Assembly (NCBI GenBank): GCA_039927975.1
Contig: JBDSTZ010000306.1
Span: forward strand, 1-38,655
Source: JBDSTZ01 sp039927975
GTDB lineage: Bacteria > Pseudomonadota > Gammaproteobacteria > Burkholderiales > Burkholderiaceae_D
Direction: 5' to 3'
DNA: 38,655 bases
The notes beneath the pieces were generated by a model, which saw only the letters and a list, made by a program, of their open reading frames with translations, had not been told where the DNA came from and searched no databases. Made by a program: the position numbers and the translations under genes. Numbering within the stretch: position 1 is the first letter of the stretch; every line of letters starts with the position of its first letter. Below, in pieces: positions 1-4,785 of the stretch.

Positions 1-6
1 AGACCT

Positions 7-720
7 ATGGAGCCCTGGAAAGAAGAAGGGATGCATGCACTGCTACAACACCCTGCGGAACATGAATTTTTCAGCTACTGCGCAGCGAACGCGAAAGCGA
101 TTGGTTTTGATTTCTGCAGTTTCGGTATAGCGTTACCGGTGCCCATTAGCAACCCAACAATCATTATTTTGAACGATTATCCTGAAGATTGGTGGACTCG
201 GTATGAAACGGAAAATTACGTCAGCGTTGATCCAACGATCCGCCATGCAGTCACGTCGACAGACCGACTGTTGTGGAGTTCAGAAGCTTTTGCGTCAGCG
301 CCAGAAATGTGGGAGGACGTTAAAGCACACGGGCTTCACCATGGGTGGGGACAACCAACCCGCGATGACAACGGAGCTAAGGGTATGCTGACCATTGCTA
401 GAGGTGCGGGAGCAATTTGCGATGCTGAACTTACGGCGAACGCCGAACGGATGAATTATGTGGCGCAAATGACTATGGCTGGTCTGACAAATCTTGTCGT
501 ATCGAAAGTCATACCGGAGTCTAATTCACGCCTAACGCCACGTGAAAAAGAAGTACTGCGGTGGGCGGCAGACGGAAAAACGTCTTATGAAATTGGCAGG
601 ATTTTGACGATCTCAAATTCGGCAGTAAATTTTCATATTAAAAATTCAATGATCAAACTGAACGCAAATAACAAAACTCACGCAGTCGTAAAGGCTGCTT
701 TGTTAGGCTTGCTGTACTGA
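7..720 (+). CDS. LuxR-family quorum-sensing type transcriptional regulator
   Basis: A 237-residue protein with an N-terminal autoinducer-binding domain (about residues 15-165) and a C-terminal LuxR helix-turn-helix (about 175-235, beginning LTPREKEVLRWAADGKTSYE). The residues that define acyl-homoserine-lactone receptors are in the right order and spacing: W62, Y66, D75, P76, W90 and G113, equivalent to TraR W57, Y61, D70, P71, W85 and G113. It should therefore bind an N-acyl-homoserine lactone or similar ligand and control promoters as a dimer. No luxI synthase is visible, so it is a solo receptor unless a synthase lies left of the window. The start is uncertain: ATG at 7 has only six bases of context, and an in-frame ATG at 31 follows a purine-rich AAGAAGAAGGG. 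The gene is AT-rich compared with the core genes to the right, which suggests acquisition. Confidence 0.9.
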   Translation: MEPWKEEGMHALLQHPAEHEFFSYCAANAKAIGFDFCSFGIALPVPISNPTIIILNDYPEDWWTRYETENYVSVDPTIRHAVTSTDRLLWSSEAFASAPEMWEDVKAHGLHHGWGQPTRDDNGAKGMLTIARGAGAICDAELTANAERMNYVAQMTMAGLTNLVVSKVIPESNSRLTPREKEVLRWAADGKTSYEIGRILTISNSAVNFHIKNSMIKLNANNKTHAVVKAALLGLLY

Positions 721-780
721 AGATATTTTGATTTATCAATCGTAATTTATGTTTGACGATTACAGATCGTAAATATCCAC

Positions 781-826
781 TTGAGGTCTCCACACGCTGT
801 TTCACGTTTTCCTTGTGTGACCTCAA
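781..826. other. Long bulged inverted repeat between luxR and the small gene
   Basis: TTGAGGT (781-787) and CACAC (791-795) pair with GTGTG (815-819) and ACCTCAA (820-826). This gives 12 base pairs interrupted by a three-base bulge (CTC) and closed by a 19-base loop. No T-run follows on either strand, so it is not an ordinary intrinsic terminator. It lies 74 bases upstream of the start of the small gene at 900. It could be an RNA structure in that gene's leader or a paired protein-binding site. Function unknown. Confidence 0.5.
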
Positions 827-899
827 TGAATCACCAAATGCGTTGGTCTTAATTGAAAAAAACTGACGCAAATTTTTTGCAAAATTGGAGAGATTAATT

Positions 900-1100
900 A
901 TGAAATACGTACTCACGAGCAGCACGCGGACAGTTTACTACCGGTTAGGAACTGCGAAATCGAACTATCGCTTCCGCGAGGTAGTTGCATTGGTAAAAAT
1001 AATCACTACAGGTGAGAAAGAGAAAATCGAAGGGAAATATTTGAGCTTGGCCGAAGCGAATGTTCTCATGAAAAATAGGTTATTTGGAACGACTAGATAA
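900..1100 (+). CDS. Small hypothetical protein downstream of luxR (66 aa)
   Basis: I do not recognise this protein. The start is the ATG at 900, preceded by GGAG at 887-890 with a nine-base gap; a TTG five codons upstream is less likely because it overlaps that ribosome-binding site. The 66 residues begin MKYVLTSSTRTVYYRLG and are basic, with no signal peptide, cysteine pair or clear membrane segment. The centre alternates hydrophobic and charged residues and looks like a small soluble fold (VVALVKIITTGEKEKIEGKY, then a helix SLAEANVLMKN). It shares strand and low GC with the LuxR gene 180 bases upstream, with an inverted repeat between them, so control by that regulator is possible but unproven. 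It converges on the ATPase gene at 1145. Confidence 0.55.
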   Translation: MKYVLTSSTRTVYYRLGTAKSNYRFREVVALVKIITTGEKEKIEGKYLSLAEANVLMKNRLFGTTR

Positions 1101-1126
1101 AATTTAATACTTTTCTCGTGTAGCTT

Positions 1127-1156
1127 AAATAAAAGAAAGCATTCTTACTTGCTTTC
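1127..1156 (-). terminator. Intrinsic terminator of the three-gene ABC-3C-like operon
   Basis: On the minus strand GAAAGCA (1156-1150) pairs with TGCTTTC (1141-1135) around an eight-base loop and is followed by TTTTATTT. The stop codon of the ATPase gene lies inside the stem. Confidence 0.65.
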
Positions 1157-2863
1157 GTAATTCATATCAACCTGAATACCTAACAGCTTTCCACTAGGAG
1201 AGTCATCACGGAGCTCCAAGACAGTGTTATCAACGATGAGCCGCTGGTATTCCTCGCTTGTAAATTCCTCGGACATGCCGCTAATGAAGTCGGGATTTAG
1301 AGTTGCTATGTACTGAGCGCCTAAGTTGCTCACCACCCTGTCAGCCAACGTAAAGACTTGTGCGCGCTGACGCACATCCATATTGGCAAAGAGTCGTCCA
1401 TCATGGAAAATGAAATCTATTTTATGATTTTGCCTTAACGCTAACAAAGTTAAGTCATAGCAAAAAATTCTTACCTCATTGATACCGTCAGAGCTATCAT
1501 TCTCGACTTTAACGTCAAAATCGAAGCGCTTCTGATTGTTGCCCTCGTTGTTGTGAAACGTAATACCGGAGGGCGTATTCGGATAAAATTCAGAGATAAA
1601 AGATTTGAAGACTGCGAGATTGGTCTCTCTATAGCTCTTTGTGTCCTCTAAGTAGTTATTGGTTTTTTTTACCTCCTCACTTAATACACCATCCAAATCA
1701 GCAGCCTGATTGCTATACTTAATGTCGATCGCCTTGTAGTCCCTGACTTTTTGTGCTTGCGCCATCAAGATTGCGATTTCGCCGACCAGGACTGTATACT
1801 GATCAAGTGCTTGAGAATGGCTTAGTGTGCGCAGCGCGTCATCCAAATCTTGCTGCTTTTTTCTTAACTCTTGTTCAGCCTGGCTGATTTGATCAAGAAG
1901 ACGCAACTTTTCGCTACTTAACCTAGCGATACGGTTTTCAAGCATTCGTTTGTGGAAACCGGTTACCTCGTCAAGCCGTTTAAGAGCAAATGACTTAAAG
2001 TTTTCTAGCAGTTCACCGTATAGGGCACTCACACGATCCAATGTGATATGAGGCTGTTCTACCATGCTCGCAGAAATATTCTCCACAGCAGAACGCCACA
2101 AAAATACAAGGTTCTTGTCTTGCTCAATTGAAACCGCAAGAGCATCAGCATTTTTTTGTAGGTCGTAAAAGTTTTCTGCTACTACAAAGTCATCTCTCTT
2201 CTTGCTAAGTGCTTGAATTTTTTGATCCAAGTGAGAAAGTAAGATGTCAGAGTCCCGCCCACCCGAGTAGAACTCTTTTAGTAGCGGGTCCTCTTTAAAG
2301 TTTTGGCGTAACTGTTTAAGTCTCGTTATTTCACTACGTATAACCATTTTCTTTGAAATGAGGTCAACATCAATGCCTAACAAAAAAGCATTCCTGACCA
2401 GCATTTCGTATTCTGAAAAGTCGCCTGTATCTCTCGGGTCAACATATTGTTTAAGTCCACGACGCAGGAACTTTGGCAACAAAGATCTATAAGTAAGTCC
2501 CGATATGTTACCTGGAATATTGAAAAGACGATCCTGGAACCAATCATTCAACTCTGCGAGTTTGATTTCTTTATTGTCAAGATATACAATGCCTTGCGAG
2601 CTTGTGTTGCGTGAAACAACGTGATTTTTACCATTGATTTTGAAGTCTAGAGAGAATTCCCATTGAGGTATTTTTTTCTCAAACTCACTGTTCTTTTTTG
2701 AGCCTAGACAAAAATGTAGCAACTCAACAATCAATGATTTACCAACACCATTGTAGGTTGAACCTTGATTTGTTTTTGCCCCGATGATCAGCGTTAAGCC
2801 AGTCTCATTGAAATGGACTGTGTTGAATGTCTCACGATTAGAGTAGAGTTTTACTAGACGCAT
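1145..2863 (-). CDS. DUF2326-type SMC-like ATPase, ATPase component of a putative ABC three-component system
   Basis: A 572-residue ABC/SMC-like ATPase. The N-terminal lobe has an atypical Walker A at about 28-43 (GAKTNQGSTYNGVGKS) followed by LIVELLHFCLG. The middle (about 190-420) is rich in K, E, Q and L and predicted coiled coil. The C-terminal lobe carries a Walker B-like segment ending FIFHD at 484-488, then GRLFANMDVRQR, the pattern I associate with DUF2326 proteins. Such ATPases are the motor of ABC-3C systems described by comparative genomics as probable conflict or defence systems acting on nucleic acid. Last gene of a three-gene operon: its ATG lies two bases after the stop of the 2866-3135 gene, and a terminator follows. 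Coding is AT-rich relative to rpoD and the core. The family call is from remembered motifs; the defence role is inference. Confidence 0.85.
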   Translation of the reverse strand: MRLVKLYSNRETFNTVHFNETGLTLIIGAKTNQGSTYNGVGKSLIVELLHFCLGSKKNSEFEKKIPQWEFSLDFKINGKNHVVSRNTSSQGIVYLDNKEIKLAELNDWFQDRLFNIPGNISGLTYRSLLPKFLRRGLKQYVDPRDTGDFSEYEMLVRNAFLLGIDVDLISKKMVIRSEITRLKQLRQNFKEDPLLKEFYSGGRDSDILLSHLDQKIQALSKKRDDFVVAENFYDLQKNADALAVSIEQDKNLVFLWRSAVENISASMVEQPHITLDRVSALYGELLENFKSFALKRLDEVTGFHKRMLENRIARLSSEKLRLLDQISQAEQELRKKQQDLDDALRTLSHSQALDQYTVLVGEIAILMAQAQKVRDYKAIDIKYSNQAADLDGVLSEEVKKTNNYLEDTKSYRETNLAVFKSFISEFYPNTPSGITFHNNEGNNQKRFDFDVKVENDSSDGINEVRIFCYDLTLLALRQNHKIDFIFHDGRLFANMDVRQRAQVFTLADRVVSNLGAQYIATLNPDFISGMSEEFTSEEYQRLIVDNTVLELRDDSPSGKLLGIQVDMNYESK

Positions 2864-2865
2864 TT

Positions 2866-3135
2866 TTACAAGTTCCCATTACTTTTCAACTTGTCGCATT
2901 TTTCTAAGGTTCCATTGCTATTCAACTTGACGGCTTGAATGGCGAACAAAAAATCAACTGCAAGCACAACGTTTTCAAACGAATGTTGCGCCGGATATTC
3001 TTTAGCTATCTGAGCCTTAGAAAAAAGATGCCACAGTTCATCAATCGTTTTTGGCATGTTTAGGAGTTCAAGCAAAAAACTACCAAGCCCAAAAAACGAT
3101 TCAGCCAATTTTACATGTTTGTCAGGCATCAGCAC
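2866..3135 (-). CDS. Small middle component of a putative ABC three-component system
   Basis: An 89-residue protein between the effector-like gene and the ATPase. The sequence opens MLMPDKHVKLAESFFGLGSF, then a leucine-rich helix and the segment YPAQHSFENVVLAVDFLFAI. Together with the size and position, this fits the small 'middle component' family of ABC-3C systems (I think the MC6 type, from memory). The predicted fold is a compact helical domain resembling a winged helix, which may bridge ATPase and effector. GTG at 3135 is preferred as start because GAGGAG ends six bases upstream and it directly abuts the TAA of the previous gene; ATG at 3129 would have a 12-base gap. The TAA-to-GTG junction and the two-base gap to the ATPase indicate translational coupling. 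Its C-terminus carries a short duplication: KLNSNGTLEKCDKLKSNGNL contains two KLxSNG units. Confidence 0.75.
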   Translation of the reverse strand: MLMPDKHVKLAESFFGLGSFLLELLNMPKTIDELWHLFSKAQIAKEYPAQHSFENVVLAVDFLFAIQAVKLNSNGTLEKCDKLKSNGNL

Positions 3136-4101
3136 TTAAGGCTCCTCAAAAATATCGCAAGCCTCAAAAAAATAAGCCATGACAACTAGAGCCGCATCAT
3201 GCAATTCTTTTTTTGCACGCCTATCACTAGGATCAACAGGCTTTGGCGTTACTTGATTGAGAATATATGCTAATAATTGATCTTGGGGCGATGCTTGGTT
3301 AGGAGCACTAGGAAAGGTCAATACTTTGCCAGCCTCGTAGATAGCGTTTAGCTTGTCTCGGACAGCTTGCCTACAGAACGATCCGTTCGCCTGAAAAAAT
3401 TGCTCTACCGTACCTCTCCTATAGTCTGCATCTCGTAACCAGTTTGCGGTAAGGCTTAGATTATTGAAAACAATCTTTTTTTCAAAATCGGGGTCAGTCA
3501 ACGATTGTGTTAACGAACGAATGATTGGATTGTTTATGATGTGACCGACAACCTCTGACACCGAGTCAAGCTTTAAGACTTTGATTTGTGCTGGGTTTGG
3601 AATGAAACCTACCACAGAGAAGATTTCGTCGTCAGCGAGGTCAAACAGAACGTTCTCAAGGTCTTTAGTCAGGAAAGGCTTGCACTCCTGCAACGCTTTC
3701 GCTAACTTGAGTTCAGCGAGCGCAGCATAAGTTGTTGGATACGCGCCTGGGGTAACACGGTAGCCGTCATTGATAACAAAGTAAAACTCTTTGATACCAA
3801 CAGGATAGACTTTGGATTGGCCCCATTTTAACGCTAACCCGTCGAAATCCTCTTTGAGCTTCTTGATAGCCTCGGATTCGGTGTATGCCTCGGGGGCGTA
3901 GACTTGGTAGTACCTACCGTATGTAGGCATGTGGCCGTCATTTTTCCAATCACCTTCGCTGCCTTGGGGCTTGACCGGCGAAAAGTCAGAGTCAGCTAAA
4001 CTCATGATTTTTGAGAATTCGTTCTGAAAACCCATGCCAATTACGCTGGACATACGTGAGCGAAATAAAAGCCTCGCTAAGGTCTTTTCCTCAATATTCA
4101 C
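3136..4101 (-). CDS. Effector/sensor component of a putative ABC three-component system, with possible nuclease-like N-terminus
   Basis: A protein of 321 residues if it starts at the GTG at 4101, which has GGAG five bases upstream; a GTG at 4107 overlaps that site and is less likely. Numbering from the longer form, the N-terminal domain (about 10-75) contains GFQNEF at 26-31, the conserved-looking GDWKNDG at 52-58 and YQVYAPE at 67-73. This layout resembles the G-D...(Q/E)-x-K core of restriction-endonuclease-like folds, but the expected lysine is tyrosine, so catalysis cannot be assumed. The rest (about 90-323) is helical and ends in a DRRAKKELHDAALVVMAYFF segment typical of ABC-3C C-terminal domains as I remember them. 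First gene of the operon, transcribed away from the tRNA-Ile gene, whose terminator lies just upstream. No convincing -35/-10 pair is visible. The toxic or nucleic-acid-targeting role is inference. Confidence 0.7.
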   Translation of the reverse strand: MNIEEKTLARLLFRSRMSSVIGMGFQNEFSKIMSLADSDFSPVKPQGSEGDWKNDGHMPTYGRYYQVYAPEAYTESEAIKKLKEDFDGLALKWGQSKVYPVGIKEFYFVINDGYRVTPGAYPTTYAALAELKLAKALQECKPFLTKDLENVLFDLADDEIFSVVGFIPNPAQIKVLKLDSVSEVVGHIINNPIIRSLTQSLTDPDFEKKIVFNNLSLTANWLRDADYRRGTVEQFFQANGSFCRQAVRDKLNAIYEAGKVLTFPSAPNQASPQDQLLAYILNQVTPKPVDPSDRRAKKELHDAALVVMAYFFEACDIFEEP

Positions 4102-4148
4102 AGGCACTCCGTGTCTAGATGGCTACAACTCTACCGTACAGAATATGT

Positions 4149-4185
4149 AAAGAAAAGCCGCAACATGTTTCCATGCTGCGGCTTT
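4149..4185 (-). terminator. Intrinsic terminator of the tRNA-Ile gene
   Basis: On the minus strand AAAGCCGCAGCATG is followed by a GAAA loop and CATGTTGCGGCTTTT, a stem of about 13-14 pairs with one wobble, then TCTTT. It begins seven bases after the CCA end of the tRNA and separates it from the ABC-3C-like operon. Confidence 0.85.
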
Positions 4186-4191
4186 GTTGTT

Positions 4192-4517
4192 TGGTGGGCC
4201 TCCCGTGAGTCGAACACGGCACCAACGGATTATGCTTACCAGCTACGGCTTTCGCCGCCCCTTTCGGGTTTGTGGTCTGGACTGTCTCTTGTCATTACGA
4301 CTTGCCCGTACAGTCTCTACACGTTCTCTCGTCGAGAGCTTCGCTCGGGATTGCCACGGTGACGAGCACCAGAGGTTTCCCCGAATTTGAGCAATTCTAC
4401 TAAGGGACAGAGTTAACTTACCCCAAAGCAACCCATCTTGTGATCTCCGTACTCCTGAGAGCCTTAGGATGTCACACGCTAAGTCCGCTGCTCTAACCAA
4501 GCATGAGCTAGAGGCCC
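4192..4517 (-). tRNA. tRNA-Ile(CAU) interrupted by a group I intron
   Basis: The 5' exon is 4517-4482 and the 3' exon 4234-4192, with CCA encoded. Joined, they give a full cloverleaf. The acceptor GGGCCTC pairs with GAGGCCC, the D stem GCTC with GAGC, and the T stem CCGTG with CACGG around TTCGACT. The anticodon stem is GCGGA/TCCGT with one G-U pair, the loop is CTCATAA and the variable loop has five bases. The CAU anticodon could be Met or Ile2. C4-G69 and C5-G68 in the acceptor stem (TilS recognition features) and the location just downstream of rpoD, as for E. coli ileX, favour tRNA-Ile2, whose C34 is converted to lysidine so that AUA is read. This is normally a single essential gene, so splicing would be required for viability unless another copy exists. 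Confidence 0.9.
4235..4481 (-). ncRNA. Group I self-splicing intron (247 nt, IC3-like) in the tRNA-Ile anticodon loop
   Basis: The intron runs from 4481 to the terminal G at 4235, between U33 and C34. Core elements are recognisable on the minus strand. P3 is TTGCTC (4394-4389) with GGGCAA (4307-4302), followed by J3/4 AAATT. P5 is GGTG...CACC. P7 is GACTGT (4315-4310) with ACAGTC (4285-4280). P8 is GTC-GTAAT-GAC. P9 is CGGC-GAAA-GCCG (4257-4246). A likely internal guide is ATG-GGTT at 4436-4430: ATG pairs with the 3' exon CAT (P10) and GGTT with exon GACT (P1, with a U-G pair at the splice site). The motifs AAATTCGG-GAAACCT and GTGTAGAGACT closely resemble the Azoarcus tRNA-Ile intron. No ORF lies inside. 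The family call is very secure; the precise P1 pairing is less so. Confidence 0.88.
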
Positions 4518-4530
4518 TAAATCGTTGCCC

Positions 4531-4536
4531 ATTCTA
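4531..4536 (-). promoter_or_regulatory. Possible -10 element of the intron-containing tRNA gene
   Basis: TAGAAT on the minus strand ends 13 bases before the first tRNA base, a suitable distance for a short leader. No good -35 box is seen 16-18 bases further upstream. It lies in the AT-rich spacer between the two tRNA copies. Confidence 0.35.
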
Positions 4537-4646
4537 CTATGTTTATTACTTCTGCGCATCTCGGCAATGTAGCCTAGACGTAGCAAAAAAAATTTATTAC
4601 TTTTTATATCAATTTAAGTCATTGATTTTAAACGATATTTATTTTT

Positions 4647-4697
4647 CACCAGCAGTTTATGAGTCCGCTGCTCTAACCAAGCATGAGCTAGAGGCCC
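4647..4697 (-). pseudogene. Truncated intron-less tRNA-Ile(CAU) remnant
   Basis: Reading the minus strand from 4697, the first 41 bases equal the spliced tRNA (acceptor 5' strand, D arm, anticodon arm 5' strand, loop CTCATAA). They are followed by ACTGC TGGTG in place of TCCGT TGGTG, then unrelated AT-rich sequence. The T arm and 3' acceptor strand are absent, so it cannot make a tRNA. It shows what the locus looks like without the intron. Confidence 0.8.
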
Positions 4698-4723
4698 AAA
4701 ATCGTTGTACAGTGAATCACCTG

Positions 4724-4752
4724 CTCGCCACTGTCGGAAACGAAGTGGCGAG
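4724..4752. other. Perfect 9-bp hairpin between rpoD and the tRNA locus
   Basis: CTCGCCACT (4724-4732) and AGTGGCGAG (4744-4752) are exact reverse complements around an 11-base loop. It lies 34 bases after the rpoD stop codon. The lack of a T-run on the minus side makes it a weak terminator or an mRNA 3'-end stabiliser rather than a classical intrinsic terminator. Confidence 0.5.
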
Positions 4753-4785
4753 AGGATATGGCCTAGACCGCTAACCCGTCAAGCC

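Larger units (their letters stand above)
4482..4707 (-). repeat. 46-bp direct repeat carrying the tRNA-Ile 5' half (4482-4527 and 4662-4707)
   Basis: The two 46-base copies differ only at 4518 (t) versus 4698 (a) and lie exactly 180 bases apart. Each covers tRNA positions 1-33 plus ten upstream bases (CAACGATTT plus one). The repeat stops precisely at the intron insertion point: after ACT one copy continues into the intron and the other into CATAA. The 134-base spacer is AT-rich (poly-A/T runs around 4588-4660) and contains no gene. Confidence 0.9.

Noticed and set aside
4184..4500. Small protein frames across the tRNA and intron (for example 4184-4390 and 4243-4500)
   Set aside because: They cross the tRNA exons and intron core and have no ribosome-binding site or family likeness.
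4647..4697. A second functional tRNA-Ile
   Set aside because: The T arm, 3' acceptor strand and CCA are missing, and the anticodon stem has a mismatch, so it cannot fold as a tRNA.
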